This document shows positions 1-9,101 of a stretch of 64,000 bases of DNA, piece after piece. The first letter of the stretch is position 1. The number at the start of each line of letters is the position of its first letter. The notes beneath the pieces were generated by a model. It worked only from the letters and a program-made list of their open reading frames with translations, did no database searches and was not told the DNA's origin. Source of the stretch: Spirochaetia bacterium (GTDB lineage: Bacteria > Spirochaetota > Spirochaetia > Treponematales > Rectinemataceae); the NCBI GenBank assembly GCA_029975555.1, contig JARKOY010000079.1, positions 186,001 to 250,000 of the forward strand. Direction: 5' to 3'. The translations under genes were made by a program, and so were the position numbers.

Positions 1-499
1 CGACGCTAGGACAAAGTATTTCATCAACCCGACGGGGCGCTTTGTGATCGGTGGCCCTGCGGGAGACACGGGGCTCACGGGGCGCAAGATCATCGTGGAC
101 ACCTACGGCGGCATGGGGCGCCACGGCGGCGGGGCTTTTTCCGGCAAGGATCCCACGAAGGTCGACCGCTCTGCGGCGTACATGGCGCGCTACATCGCGA
201 AGAACGTCGTGGCAGCGGGACTTGCAGACAGGTGTGAGCTCGAAGTGGCATACGCGATCGGCGTGCCAGAGCCGATTTCCGTCCTCGTCGACACCTTCGG
301 CACGGAAAAGGCGGACAAAGCCGCGATCGAGCAGGCCATTCTGAAGGTCTTCGACTTGACCCCGCACGGGATTATCGAGACACTCCAGCTCAAGAACCCG
401 ATATACCGGGCCACTGCAGCTTACGGACACTTCGGCCGCGACAATTTCGCGTGGGAAAAGACAGACAGAGTCGAGGCTCTCCGCAAGGCGATCCGTTAA
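1..499 (+). CDS. metK: S-adenosylmethionine synthase, C-terminal part (cut by left edge)
   Basis: This is the C-terminal part of methionine adenosyltransferase, the cytoplasmic enzyme that makes S-adenosylmethionine from ATP and methionine. The reading frame is open from base 2 and runs through the family signatures [16 protein letters not shown] and [11 protein letters not shown] and the glycine-rich stretch [16 protein letters not shown], which help bind phosphate and metal. The true start lies outside the window, and an internal GTG at 44 is not the start. The TAA stop at 497-499 shares a TTAA tetranucleotide with the stop of the convergent pmbA gene. Identification is firm because these motifs are almost invariant in MetK. 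Confidence 0.97.
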   Translation, partial: DARTKYFINPTGRFVIGGPAGDTGLTGRKIIVDTYGGMGRHGGGAFSGKDPTKVDRSAAYMARYIAKNVVAAGLADRCELEVAYAIGVPEPISVLVDTFGTEKADKAAIEQAILKVFDLTPHGIIETLQLKNPIYRATAAYGHFGRDNFAWEKTDRVEALRKAIR

Positions 500-1833
500 C
501 GTATTCCGGTGACGGTGGCTCCCTGAAGCATAACTGCTACCGGGCAGCGCGAGATCGTCGCCGTGGCTGTTTCACTGCTCCGGCGCATTGAGGCCCTCAT
601 GGCGCCGAGCGAACCCGAAATCGAGCCTCCCCTGACAGGAACCACCGAATTTCCGTCGAAATAGTAGGCGAGGCGGACTTCGGCGCCGAAATCGCCCGTG
701 ACGGAATCCAGCTGGAAATCGCTGAACATGACAGGTTCGAGGTAGGGCGCGGCGTGCATGGTCTCAAGGCTCATCGAGCCGGGGGACACGGAAAAGAGAG
801 GGAAAGAACCTCTGCGGGGGACGCCGAGCCAGTCGGCGTGGCGGACGGAGCCGACGAGCGTGGTGAGTACGCCGTGTTCGATGACCGGCGTGCGCTCGAG
901 GGGAAAACCGTCGGCGTCGAAGGCTCTCGACGAGGGCAGGCCCGGGATCACCGGCTCGGCCCAGAGATCGAGAGGTTCGACGACTTCTTCATCGTCCGAG
1001 GCTTTCTGGACGTTTTTCCCCAGCTCGAAGGCGGAGGCCTTCGAATAGATCGCTTCGGTGCACGAATTGTTGAAGAACCAGGAAAAGACCTCTTCGGCTT
1101 CCTTTCCCCTCAGAATGACGGGAATGTGCTCCAGCTGAGGCATGGGTTTGGCCAAAGCGCGGTCTCGAACCTGCGCGAGGCGGCTTTCGATGGCCATGGC
1201 CAGGCGAGCAGTATCGGGCTCGGAGAATTCGATGTCGTCGAAGAGTTCGACGGGGCCATCCGGGCCCTCGGCCTCGACCACAAATTCGCTGTAGCCTCGC
1301 CAAAGTGTGGCGAAATAATCGATGCCGCGCGAGTTGATGAGCCGCCTTTGTTCTTTTGTGATGAAGAGCTCGAGCGCATTGATGCGCGCCGAACCCTCGA
1401 GCTTGGCGGCGGCGGAATAGAAGGCGCCGCGCACGACGTCGACTCGGTCGGTGGGGGAGAGCGCCTCGAAGCCTGAAACAGGCAGCGCTACCTTGAGCGC
1501 GGAAGGATCAGGAAGCCCGAACCAAGGATTGTGCGATTTTGAAGCTGCGAACACTCCCTGGCGAATTTTTGCGATGCAGTCTTCCAATGAGAAGGTCGGC
1601 TGGATCGTGATGGTCGCCTCGCCGCGGAAATTTTTGTCATTGGTAGTTGTATCTACATATATTGTAAGGCTATAATTTATTTCATCGACCGCGCGGGCTT
1701 GTTCCGCCTTCGCCGCGATGTAGTAGCGCTCCTGGCGCTCTTGCGTGCGTTCCACAAGACGCCAGTCTGAGATTTTTACCGTATCCTGCCTGTTGACGGT
1801 GGCGATCGCCTCGAGAATAGTGTCGATCATCAT
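496..1833 (-). CDS. pmbA: TldD/PmbA family protein, PmbA (TldE) subunit
   Basis: This 445-residue protein belongs to the TldD/PmbA family. In Escherichia coli, TldD and TldE/PmbA form a heterodimeric cytoplasmic metalloprotease that trims unfolded peptides and matures some modified peptides. This copy lacks the HExxxH zinc motif found in the neighbouring TldD, as expected for the non-catalytic partner. The C-terminal half carries family-like segments such as [10 protein letters not shown] and [13 protein letters not shown]. The start overlaps the tldD stop by four bases (1830-1833), so the two subunits are translationally coupled. A GAGG sequence lies just upstream of the ATG. The assignment as PmbA rather than a second TldD rests on the missing motif and the gene order. 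Confidence 0.9.
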   Translation of the reverse strand: MMIDTILEAIATVNRQDTVKISDWRLVERTQERQERYYIAAKAEQARAVDEINYSLTIYVDTTTNDKNFRGEATITIQPTFSLEDCIAKIRQGVFAASKSHNPWFGLPDPSALKVALPVSGFEALSPTDRVDVVRGAFYSAAAKLEGSARINALELFITKEQRRLINSRGIDYFATLWRGYSEFVVEAEGPDGPVELFDDIEFSEPDTARLAMAIESRLAQVRDRALAKPMPQLEHIPVILRGKEAEEVFSWFFNNSCTEAIYSKASAFELGKNVQKASDDEEVVEPLDLWAEPVIPGLPSSRAFDADGFPLERTPVIEHGVLTTLVGSVRHADWLGVPRRGSFPLFSVSPGSMSLETMHAAPYLEPVMFSDFQLDSVTGDFGAEVRLAYYFDGNSVVPVRGGSISGSLGAMRASMRRSSETATATISRCPVAVMLQGATVTGIR

Positions 1834-3245
1834 CCTAACCTCATTCTTGTTTTGACATAGGGGCCGCCTGAAGAGACTTTGGCGTATTCTTTGTGGCCCT
1901 TGCCGCAGGCGCCGGAGCCTCCGAGCTCGAAATCGTCCGAAACCATACTCACCGCGGACAGCACGTCAGGGACGTAGCCTGAACATACGACAGGGCTCGC
2001 GACGCGGCCTGTGAATTTGCCGTCTTTGATTTCGCGGCCCACCATGCAGATGAGCTGGATGCCCCAGTTGCGCGGGTCCTCCATGCCGGAGTTGAGCTGG
2101 GAGAGCTTCCAGCCATGCTTGACCGACGCGATCATCTCGTCCAGGGTCGAGGTTCCGGGCGCAAAGTACGTATTCGTCATGCGCGCGTATGCCTTGTGGG
2201 AATAGGCCTCGCGCCTGCCGTTGCCCGTCATCGGGATGTTGAGGGCGAGCGCGGAGAGCGTGTCGGAGATGCCTCCCTTGAGGATGCCCCTGTCGATGAC
2301 GCAGGTCTTTGAGGAGAAGACTCCTTCGTCGTCGAAGAGGTAGGAGCCCGTCTGGTCCACGCCTGCGGCGCCGTCGTACATGGTCACGAGGTCCGAACCG
2401 ACCCGTTTGCCAAGATATTCGACCGCGCGAGCGCGCTTTTTGAAGAACATGTCTGTTTCCACACCGTGGCCAAAGGCCTCGTGCGCGAGCGTGCCGGCCA
2501 TGTCGGGGTCGAGGATGACTTCGTATTCTCCAGGAACCATCGGTTCGGCTTCCAGGAGGTCCGAGAGCTCCTGCGCCAGTTCGGGGACGCTGGTCTCGAG
2601 TTGCCGAAGGATTTCCAGGCCCTTTCGGCCGGATGCGGGGCGGTAGGACATCTTCGACATCTGTCCGCGCCGCGCGACGCCGAAGAGGTATGCCTGCGAC
2701 CAGAGAAAACTCTGGAGGAGAGAGCGGTTGGGCGACAAAAAGAGGCGTGAGACGTCGACGCATTCGTAGCGCGACTGCGCCATGACCACGACTTTGCCGT
2801 CGGTAAGCTTTTCCCGCAGCGCAGTGAGGCGCGCGAGAATCGATTCAGGGTCGGCGTGGAAAGGGTCTTCCTCGATCTCGCCGAGGTATTCCGATGTTGC
2901 GGGCTCGTCGGGAATCTGTGGAAAGCTGATCAGTGTCGGGTCCGTGAGCAGGGCCTCGAGGCGGGCGCGGATTTCGGCGGCAGCTTTTGTGGCCTGCGCG
3001 ACGCTGCCCGACGCGCAGGCGTACTCCGCCACCTTACCGCCGCGCTGTGCCCGGAACACAAAACCGCGCTGCACCCACATGGGCTCCGCGGTGCGCGTCT
3101 CGCCGGGCAGCGCGAGATACGAAAGGCCACGGTCGTCGGTGGCGAGCACGCTTATGTAATCGAAGTGCGGTTTGAGCTCCGCAATGATGCCCGCGAGCAT
3201 AGGTCTGGACGCAAGCAAGAAAGGGCTGTGCGTTCGTTGTGGCAT
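1830..3245 (-). CDS. tldD: TldD family metalloprotease subunit
   Basis: This 471-residue protein is the catalytic partner of the downstream PmbA. The zinc-binding motif HEAFGH (HExxxH type) is at about residues 255-260. The conserved C-terminal cysteine-containing segment GGSGACGKGHK and the downstream VSSGGPY are also present. I place the start at the ATG at 3245 because GAGGAG lies five bases upstream. The open frame extends further, to 3281, but that extension has no ribosome site and breaks the usual family N-terminus. Together with pmbA it forms a two-gene operon. The protease is expected to act in the cytoplasm on small or unfolded peptides. Its natural substrate here is unknown, and no modified-peptide gene cluster is visible beside it. 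Confidence 0.93.
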   Translation of the reverse strand: MPQRTHSPFLLASRPMLAGIIAELKPHFDYISVLATDDRGLSYLALPGETRTAEPMWVQRGFVFRAQRGGKVAEYACASGSVAQATKAAAEIRARLEALLTDPTLISFPQIPDEPATSEYLGEIEEDPFHADPESILARLTALREKLTDGKVVVMAQSRYECVDVSRLFLSPNRSLLQSFLWSQAYLFGVARRGQMSKMSYRPASGRKGLEILRQLETSVPELAQELSDLLEAEPMVPGEYEVILDPDMAGTLAHEAFGHGVETDMFFKKRARAVEYLGKRVGSDLVTMYDGAAGVDQTGSYLFDDEGVFSSKTCVIDRGILKGGISDTLSALALNIPMTGNGRREAYSHKAYARMTNTYFAPGTSTLDEMIASVKHGWKLSQLNSGMEDPRNWGIQLICMVGREIKDGKFTGRVASPVVCSGYVPDVLSAVSMVSDDFELGGSGACGKGHKEYAKVSSGGPYVKTRMRLG

Positions 3246-3277
3246 AGTGCTCCTCTTGTGAACAAATTTCGGCCAAA

Positions 3278-3670
3278 TCAAAACTTGATAATTTTAGGCG
3301 GTTCTGTAAAAGAAAAAAAGGTTGCCGTGGCATTCTTGAGATAAAAAACTTGTGTATTGTTGTCATCGGCTGCGTATATTTCCTTCAAAGACGGGTACGC
3401 ATCCAGCATGTGTTGTTTTGCTTCTATTCTGTCATCTTCGACAACAGTAGCTTCTACCCGAATCCATTTTTCACCGACTACCCCGCAGATTTCGATTTTG
3501 GGGTTTATCTTCATTTGTTTGGACACGTTTTTGACTTTGCCGGTTTGTATATAAAGCTTGTTTTCGAAAATATCCACGGTTCCAAACGGGCGGACTCTTG
3601 GCTGGTCGCCGTCTGCTGTGGCTAAAAAATACGTTCCACATTTTTTTAGGAACTCATAAACTTCTTCCAT
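3278..3670 (-). CDS. PNPOx-like FMN-binding protein
   Basis: This small (130-residue) protein resembles the pyridoxamine 5'-phosphate oxidase-like split beta-barrel family, which binds FMN or related flavins. The N-terminal pattern FLATADGDQPRVRPFGTVDIF and the following LYIQTG are typical of clostridial members. I choose the ATG at 3670, which has GGAGGAG seven bases upstream. The ATG at 3685 would place that Shine-Dalgarno inside the coding region. It is the last gene of a probable three-gene operon with the iron-sulfur flavoprotein-like gene and the double esterase. Its base composition looks AT-richer than the flanking tldD, which suggests transfer from a Firmicutes-like source. The substrate is unknown; general flavin-dependent reduction is the most one can say. 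Confidence 0.85.
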   Translation of the reverse strand: MEEVYEFLKKCGTYFLATADGDQPRVRPFGTVDIFENKLYIQTGKVKNVSKQMKINPKIEICGVVGEKWIRVEATVVEDDRIEAKQHMLDAYPSLKEIYAADDNNTQVFYLKNATATFFSFTEPPKIIKF

Positions 3671-3696
3671 AAGGTACTCCTCCATTTCAAGTTCTT

Positions 3697-4314
3697 CTAT
3701 CGAATAAAATTAGTAGCAATCCGCTGCTCTTTTTCTGGCAAGCCGAAATTTTCTTTTCCCAATGCAATGCTTTTTATTAAAAATGCCATATTTCTGCCCA
3801 ATGTGCGCATTGTTTGTAGTCCTTCTTCGTCTTTTCGGACATCATCCGGCGTATATCCATGAACACTGTTCCAATATTGACTTGAAGCAATCGGCATGCC
3901 CGAAATTGTAAAATATTTATTGATTTCGTCAAAGGTCGCCGAGCATCCTCCCCTCCTTGCCGATACAACCGCTGCTCCTACCTTCATGCTTTTATCAGTC
4001 GTAACACTATAAAAAAGACGGTCTAAAAAAGAGATGAGCGTTCCGTTTGCCGAGGCAAAATATACAGGCGAGCCAATCACAACGCCATCCGCTTGCTCAA
4101 ACTTAGGCGCTGTTTCATTTACAATATCATTAAACACGCATTTGCCCGTGGTTTTGCATTTGCGGCATCCTGTGCAGCCCCTGACATCTTTATTGCCTAC
4201 ATGGACAATTTCTGTTTCTATTCCTTGTTCTGTCAAAGTTTTTGCCACTTCGCTCAAAGCCGTATATGTGCATCCTTTCTCATTCGGGCTTCCGTTAATC
4301 AACAATACTTTCAT
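3697..4314 (-). CDS. NADPH-dependent FMN reductase family / iron-sulfur flavoprotein-like
   Basis: This 205-residue protein has a flavodoxin-like fold. It starts with the FMN phosphate loop LLINGSPNEKGCTYTAL and has the further family segment VVIGSPVYFASANG. A cysteine cluster at about residues 47, 50, 53 and 59 (C-x2-C-x2-C-x5-C) matches the compact motif by which iron-sulfur flavoproteins (Isf family) hold a 4Fe-4S cluster. It may therefore pass electrons between ferredoxin-like donors and small acceptors, though this was not tested. A GGGAGG site lies seven bases before the ATG and overlaps the end of the upstream esterase, so the genes are coupled. Codon use is AT-rich, like its operon partners. 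Confidence 0.88.
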   Translation of the reverse strand: MKVLLINGSPNEKGCTYTALSEVAKTLTEQGIETEIVHVGNKDVRGCTGCRKCKTTGKCVFNDIVNETAPKFEQADGVVIGSPVYFASANGTLISFLDRLFYSVTTDKSMKVGAAVVSARRGGCSATFDEINKYFTISGMPIASSQYWNSVHGYTPDDVRKDEEGLQTMRTLGRNMAFLIKSIALGKENFGLPEKEQRIATNFIR

Positions 4315-4327
4315 ACTATTTCCTCCC

Positions 4328-6286
4328 TCATTCAGTTATGTGTTTTTTCCAAAATTTTACTGCATCATCTATCCAGCCTTCTGCGATGGTCCCTTGCCCA
4401 AGGCCAAATCCGTGGGGAAGCCCCGGGAATACCCTGATTTCCGCATCAGTGCCGTTTGCCCTAATTCTGTTGATCCTCTCTTCCATAATTGCGTACGGTG
4501 CGATTCCATCGTTGGTACCCACGCACGCAAAGGTCGGCGGTTCTTGCCCCGTCACTTCTGAAAGGGCGGTATACTGCATAATGACCGCCGCAGGGCGGGG
4601 GTATTTAGCCTCTCCAAAACGCTCTGTCCCGTAGCTTCCAAGCCAGGCGGCCATTCGGGCGCCGGCAGAGCCTCCCCAGAGCGAATAGTGTTGCATGTCT
4701 ATTCCAAGTTCACCGGCGTTCTCATGCAGGAACGCAATTGCCCGCGCCAGGTCTTCACAGGCTGTCTGCGCCCCTGGGCGATAAATTAAGGCAAATGCGT
4801 TGTACCCCTTTTTGCTGAGTTCAAGAGCATGTGGGAAACTGTCCTGCATCGCGCCGACGAATACAAATCCTCCGCCTGCATTGACAATTGCGGTTTTTGC
4901 GCCCTTATTGCCGCGGAAAAAGAACAGCCCGGTATCCTCTTTGGTAGGGTCTTGCGCTTTTTCCTCATCCGAATAAATGTCATAGAAAATAGTATCCCCT
5001 AAGACGGCTCGTTGTTTCAAGTAATTAACGATTTCTACTGTTTTATTCGGGTTAATGTTGCTATACCATGTAAGGGAGAGTTTTCCAAGAGTATCCCCGC
5101 TGTAGTACCCTTTATTTGCCGGAAATAAAAGTCTTCCGAAATTTCCGAAAGCTGGATCCTTGATTACCTCTTCGATCTTTGTGTCCCTCGTAAACGCTTT
5201 TGGGGCCAGAGCACTTCCTGCGACGAACTGGGTCGCCTGTTGTATATCCGTGCTCTTACCCTTACTGCTCCAGAATGCTTTCATCCCGTTATAGGTGTAT
5301 TCCATCGCAGCGTTTCCGTCATGGGAATATCCCTTTTTGACACGATACGCAAAATTGCCGTCTGCCTTTTCATCGATATCGGTAAAATATGCGGACGACC
5401 GCATCAGATTTGTTCTGGCCTCATCGTAACTGTACGCAAAATCGTCGGTTCCTGTCATCACAAAGACGAAGTAATCATCCGGATCATGGCCACGAGCTGC
5501 GGCAAAAATCTCTTTGTCATCCAGAGTTGTGCCGCAGCTCATCGGCAAAAAATAACGGAAGTAATCAAGTCCGTATTGGAATGTCCGCCAGGTTGCAACC
5601 GATCCCATGGAAAATCCGCCGAATCCCCGGTGATCGCGGGAAGCAATCAGATCTTCTGCAGATGTGCTTACGGCATAGGTGCTGTACGTTCCTTCCACCG
5701 CGGGAATCAGATCATGTAATAACTCGTTATGGTAGTTTCTCGTCAGCTGCATCGCCAGAGAAAAGTTGGCAGAATCCAGCCCGTTCTCGTTTGTGTTGTT
5801 ATAGGTCGGACATACGATAATCAGCGGTTTGATCTCGCCCCCAGCAATCGCATGATCAATGACGTTCTTAAATGAGGATGGATTGCCCGGTGTTCCGAGC
5901 GTTCTCGTCTCATCGCCCCAGCCGCCATGCATCAGATAGAACACATCGTATTTTTGATCCTTACTATAGCCATAGGGGAGATATACAACCGCATGCTTTT
6001 TAAGTGGTTTTGATTTTTCATCATAAGAAAAGGACTCATAGGTATCATAATATAGATCCGTTAATGTTCCGGGCTGATTTGAGGCTTCAAAATACTCATC
6101 AGGAATTTCTTCTATCTCTTTTGGAATCATGACATCCCGCTCTGCTTCTTTGGAATTCATATTCTGCGTCTTTGTTATTGCTGTATTTTCCGCTGCAGCT
6201 TCACTCAAAGGCTCTCCTGTACTGCCGCAAGCAGTAATCACTATGGTCATGAGCAGAGCCAATTCTGCTATTACCTTTTTTCTCAT
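4328..6286 (-). CDS. Lipoprotein with two fused esterase domains (CE1-like and BD-FAE-like alpha/beta hydrolases)
   Basis: This 652-residue protein begins with a lipoprotein signal, and the lipidated cysteine is about residue 20 (IVITAC followed by GS). Residues 80-340 resemble the carbohydrate esterase/esterase D group (CE1-like): YLPYGYS, FYLMHGG and the nucleophile elbow GFSMGS with Ser226; candidate acid and base are near Asp281/282 and His322. Residues 400-652 form a second alpha/beta hydrolase of the BD-FAE/acetyl-esterase type, with oxyanion segment NAGGGF, nucleophile GGSAG (Ser540), Asp593 (GTNDG) and His625 (LPHGFG). The protein is probably anchored at the cell surface or in the periplasm and could remove feruloyl or acetyl groups from plant polysaccharides. 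AGGAG lies upstream of the ATG. Base composition is AT-rich compared with the flanks. Confidence 0.85.
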   Translation of the reverse strand: MRKKVIAELALLMTIVITACGSTGEPLSEAAAENTAITKTQNMNSKEAERDVMIPKEIEEIPDEYFEASNQPGTLTDLYYDTYESFSYDEKSKPLKKHAVVYLPYGYSKDQKYDVFYLMHGGWGDETRTLGTPGNPSSFKNVIDHAIAGGEIKPLIIVCPTYNNTNENGLDSANFSLAMQLTRNYHNELLHDLIPAVEGTYSTYAVSTSAEDLIASRDHRGFGGFSMGSVATWRTFQYGLDYFRYFLPMSCGTTLDDKEIFAAARGHDPDDYFVFVMTGTDDFAYSYDEARTNLMRSSAYFTDIDEKADGNFAYRVKKGYSHDGNAAMEYTYNGMKAFWSSKGKSTDIQQATQFVAGSALAPKAFTRDTKIEEVIKDPAFGNFGRLLFPANKGYYSGDTLGKLSLTWYSNINPNKTVEIVNYLKQRAVLGDTIFYDIYSDEEKAQDPTKEDTGLFFFRGNKGAKTAIVNAGGGFVFVGAMQDSFPHALELSKKGYNAFALIYRPGAQTACEDLARAIAFLHENAGELGIDMQHYSLWGGSAGARMAAWLGSYGTERFGEAKYPRPAAVIMQYTALSEVTGQEPPTFACVGTNDGIAPYAIMEERINRIRANGTDAEIRVFPGLPHGFGLGQGTIAEGWIDDAVKFWKKHITE

Positions 6287-6313
6287 GTGCTCGCCTCTCC
6301 TATGTAATATGCG

Positions 6314-6354
6314 ACAGTTGAAAGGACTCTTTTAATAAAGGTCCTTTCAACTGT
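6314..6354. repeat. Perfect 14-bp inverted repeat upstream of the double-esterase gene
   Basis: The arms ACAGTTGAAAGGAC (6314-6327) and GTCCTTTCAACTGT (6341-6354) are exact reverse complements around a 13-base AT-rich centre, which can itself pair as CTTT/AAAG. It lies 27 bases upstream of the esterase start and about 150 bases past the aldo/keto reductase stop. No U-tract follows on either strand, so it is not a standard terminator. An operator for a dimeric regulator or an RNA hairpin in the leader is more likely. The rest of 6287-6505 shows no gene. Confidence 0.6.
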
Positions 6355-6505
6355 ACCAATTAAATAAGGGGCACCCTGTAACTCCTAACGCATAGCCGCC
6401 AGGATGGAGACGTGAAAAGCTACAATTGGCATTTCCACACCATTATTTAAAACTACCTTTTGCGTATAAATGCTCCTTTCAGCTACATTGATTTCAAATC
6501 AAAAA

Positions 6506-7468
6506 TTAAAGCGCACCGACTATTTTGTGAGGGAGATACAATTCTTCAAGATAAGCAATATCCTCGCCGGTAAGCTTTACATTAAAAGCCCCGACAGCGT
6601 CGTCAAAATACTTTGCCTTGGTTGCGCCGACAATCGGTGCCGTAACTCCCTTGGCAAACTGCCATGCGAGAGAAATCTGAGTCATTGTGGCGCCATATTT
6701 CTGTGCAAGCTCGTTTACACGAAGCACAATGCCATAATCGCGTTCCTGCGTGCTGTCATATTTTGACATTGCGGTTTTATCGGTCTGGCTGCGCTTGGTA
6801 TCTGCCTTCCACTCAAGGCGTGAAAGCCTGCCCGCGGCAAGGGGGCTGTACGGAGTAAGCGCGACATGCTGCTGCTTGCAGATTGGGATAAGCTCGCGCT
6901 CGTCTTCGCGGTAAAGCAGATTGTAATGGTTCTGCATTGAAACGAACTTTGTCCAGCCGTTCCTCTCTGCGGCAAGCTGCATGTTGTAAAATTGGTAGCC
7001 GTACATTGCGGAGGCTCCAAGGGCTCTCACCTTTCCTGCTTTAACAAGGCTGTCAAGCGCCTCCATTGTTTCCTCTATCGGCGTATCGTAATCAAAGCGG
7101 TGAATAATGTAGAGATCGATATAATCGGTACCGAGCCGCTTGAGGGAGCCATCAATTTCACGGAGGATAGCGTGCCGCGAAAGTTTCCCTTCGTTGAAAT
7201 ATACTTTTGTAGCAATGACTACCTTATCCCGAGCAATCATGTTCTTAAGTGCTCGCCCAAGGTATTCCTCGCTCGTTCCTGCGGAATACACGTTTGCTGT
7301 GTCAAAGAAATTGATGCCAAGATCGAGGGCGTGCTTGATTATTGCTGCACTATCTTCTGCGTTGAGTGTCCACGCGTGAAAATTGCTCGCTGTATCGCCA
7401 AAGCTCATGCAGCCTACGCAAAGGCGTGAAACCTGAATAGCTGAATTTCCAAGTTTTGCATATTCCAT
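6506..7468 (-). CDS. Aldo/keto reductase
   Basis: This 320-residue protein is a standard-length NADPH-dependent aldo/keto reductase. The catalytic tetrad is visible as Asp56 and Tyr61 (FFDTANVYSAG), Lys88 (IATKVYF) and His123 (LYIIHRFD). A C-terminal cofactor-binding stretch with VTAPIVGATKAKY is present. These cytoplasmic enzymes reduce aldehydes and ketones, including reactive ones such as methylglyoxal. Its place in a cluster with an Fe-alcohol dehydrogenase, a flavodoxin and an AraC/YqhC-type regulator fits aldehyde reduction. The actual substrate is not known. An AGAGGAA ribosome site precedes the ATG. Codon use is AT-leaning, like the neighbouring island genes. Confidence 0.95.
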   Translation of the reverse strand: MEYAKLGNSAIQVSRLCVGCMSFGDTASNFHAWTLNAEDSAAIIKHALDLGINFFDTANVYSAGTSEEYLGRALKNMIARDKVVIATKVYFNEGKLSRHAILREIDGSLKRLGTDYIDLYIIHRFDYDTPIEETMEALDSLVKAGKVRALGASAMYGYQFYNMQLAAERNGWTKFVSMQNHYNLLYREDERELIPICKQQHVALTPYSPLAAGRLSRLEWKADTKRSQTDKTAMSKYDSTQERDYGIVLRVNELAQKYGATMTQISLAWQFAKGVTAPIVGATKAKYFDDAVGAFNVKLTGEDIAYLEELYLPHKIVGAL

Positions 7469-7565
7469 TGTAGTTTTCCTCTTTAACCGTGTTTATAAAT
7501 TTTTTGTAGCCATTTCTTAATCTCATGCTGCGAATTGCCCCTGGCCTCTCCAAGTGAGTTTATAA

Positions 7566-8048
7566 TTAGTTCACCAGCTCGATCCTCACGGTGAAGTCTT
7601 CGGTCTGCATCCTTATGGCGTCCAGGTTTTCTTCGAACCGACCAATCCTCACGATGCCGTTAAAGTAGCCGACATCGCCGTAGTAAAAAACAAGATTGCC
7701 CCACGGCGCATAATAGCCAATGTCGCCGGGGCTTGGGTCGTCGCCTGGTGGGGCCCCATCGGTCGACAGCTTCCGCGGCAGAGCCGCAATTTTCTCGAGC
7801 CTGTTGAAGTCGCTCAACGTTAGCGTCAGCGGAAGCTGGGCGAGCAGATCTCGCGCTGTGGCGTTGTTCCAAAGCCACCCTGTCAGGATTGTCTTTCCGA
7901 TTATCACCCGTATGAGTGTTCCGCCAGGATACGACGGTGAGACTGCCCGGGCCGTGGGCACTGAGGTCACCATGGTAATGGCTACAAAAAGAGTCATGAT
8001 TATTCTTTCAGGCCTTTTTGCCTGTTTCGTCGATATTGACCAGCGCAT
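7566..8048 (-). CDS. Exported cyclophilin-like fold protein
   Basis: About 160 residues with an N-terminal signal-like hydrophobic segment (TLFVAITMVTSVPTARA) followed by a compact domain. Its C-terminal pattern (GDIGYYAPWGNLVFYYGD, then NGIVRIGRF) matches the cyclophilin-like domain family often found beside flavodoxins and aldo/keto reductases. The start is uncertain: the ATG at 8048 has GGGAG eight bases upstream, an alternative in-frame start lies at 8063, and a shorter version would begin at MTLFV. The first codons overlap the end of the upstream DUF362 gene, so the two are probably co-translated. The biochemical role of this family is not established. Confidence 0.8.
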   Translation of the reverse strand: MRWSISTKQAKRPERIIMTLFVAITMVTSVPTARAVSPSYPGGTLIRVIIGKTILTGWLWNNATARDLLAQLPLTLTLSDFNRLEKIAALPRKLSTDGAPPGDDPSPGDIGYYAPWGNLVFYYGDVGYFNGIVRIGRFEENLDAIRMQTEDFTVRIELVN

Positions 8049-9069
8049 ATTTGCGGCTCCCAAGACCGATTGCTTCCGCGTGCTCTAGCACGTGAATGCC
8101 GTGTCGGGATTCCATACGCTCAACAAGGTCTTTACCGTCGGGCGCCGCATATACCAGGTCTACGCAGGCCTGATCGAGCGCAACGGGATCAGTTGACGCA
8201 AGGATGCCGATATCTTTCATTGTGGGCGCAGCCGGACTGCTGTCGCAGTCGCAGTCGACGGACAGATTGTTCATCACGTTGATGTATAAAATATTTCGGC
8301 CCATGTAGTCTGCGACGCCTTTTGCGGCTTCCGCCATGGATTCAAGAAAATCATCTTGGTTTCCGCCCCACGGGGATGTCGCACTAACGCCGGCGGTGTG
8401 GATCAAACATTTTCCTTCTTTGGAAGCGATGCCGATGGACATGTTTTTGATGACACCACCAAAGCCGGCCATAGCATGGCCTTTGAAGTGTGCTAGATTT
8501 ACGACAAAATCGTAGTTGGCAAAATGAGAGCCGACCACATCAGCGTTCAGATGTTTGCCTCCACGAATCGGCAAGTTCATGCTTCCATCTGCGTCCATGA
8601 TGTCAACAGGTGCGATTGCGGCGAAACCGTGTTCTTCCATGACTCGTCGATGCGATGCCGTGTCCGCGCGTCTGCCGCCGTAGGCGGTGTTGCATTCCAC
8701 AATCGTGCCGTTCACCTCTTGTACCAGCGGTGCGATCAACGCTGGCGAAAGGAAATGATGTCCACCAGGCTCGCCGCTCGAAATTTTGACTGCGACTTTC
8801 CCTGTGGCTTTGTGGCCGAGGGCTCTGTACGCCTTCAAAAGTCCGTCGGGGTCGATGTTGGTCGTCATGTATACGGTGGCCATGTTCTTTTCTTCTGGTT
8901 TTGTTGTCGCCGAAACAGTCTTTTGCAGCGAAGTGTTCGATTCAGATGAAGTCGCTGCCGGCTCAACAAGCTTTTTTAGATGGTGTTTAGAAATCCATGC
9001 AAAAAGCGGCGCAGCGATTACCAACGCCATCCAACGCAAAAATCCACGACGCGATATATTGTTTTTCAT
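8008..9069 (-). CDS. DUF362 domain protein with Tat-type signal
   Basis: This 353-residue protein starts with a twin-arginine signal (SRRGFLRWMALVIAAPLFAW), so a folded, cofactor-bearing form may be exported. The body is a DUF362 domain, with segments such as SGEPGGHHFLSPALI, HFKGHAMAGFGGVIKN and DPVALDQACVDLV. Some DUF362 proteins carry ferredoxin motifs, but here I see only a CDCD pair and no complete C-x2-C-x2-C set. The start at 9069 has GGAG six bases upstream; the in-frame ATG at 9081 would overlap that site. It lies in the flavodoxin/aldehyde-reductase cluster. A redox role is inferred from context only. Confidence 0.85.
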   Translation of the reverse strand: MKNNISRRGFLRWMALVIAAPLFAWISKHHLKKLVEPAATSSESNTSLQKTVSATTKPEEKNMATVYMTTNIDPDGLLKAYRALGHKATGKVAVKISSGEPGGHHFLSPALIAPLVQEVNGTIVECNTAYGGRRADTASHRRVMEEHGFAAIAPVDIMDADGSMNLPIRGGKHLNADVVGSHFANYDFVVNLAHFKGHAMAGFGGVIKNMSIGIASKEGKCLIHTAGVSATSPWGGNQDDFLESMAEAAKGVADYMGRNILYINVMNNLSVDCDCDSSPAAPTMKDIGILASTDPVALDQACVDLVYAAPDGKDLVERMESRHGIHVLEHAEAIGLGSRKYALVNIDETGKKA

Positions 9070-9101
9070 CGTGTGCTCCAATCATAAAGTCAGGTTCCTC
9101 A

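Noticed and set aside
754-1476. 240-residue open frame on the plus strand inside pmbA
   Set aside because: It is a shadow of pmbA: no ribosome site, biased composition and no recognisable family.
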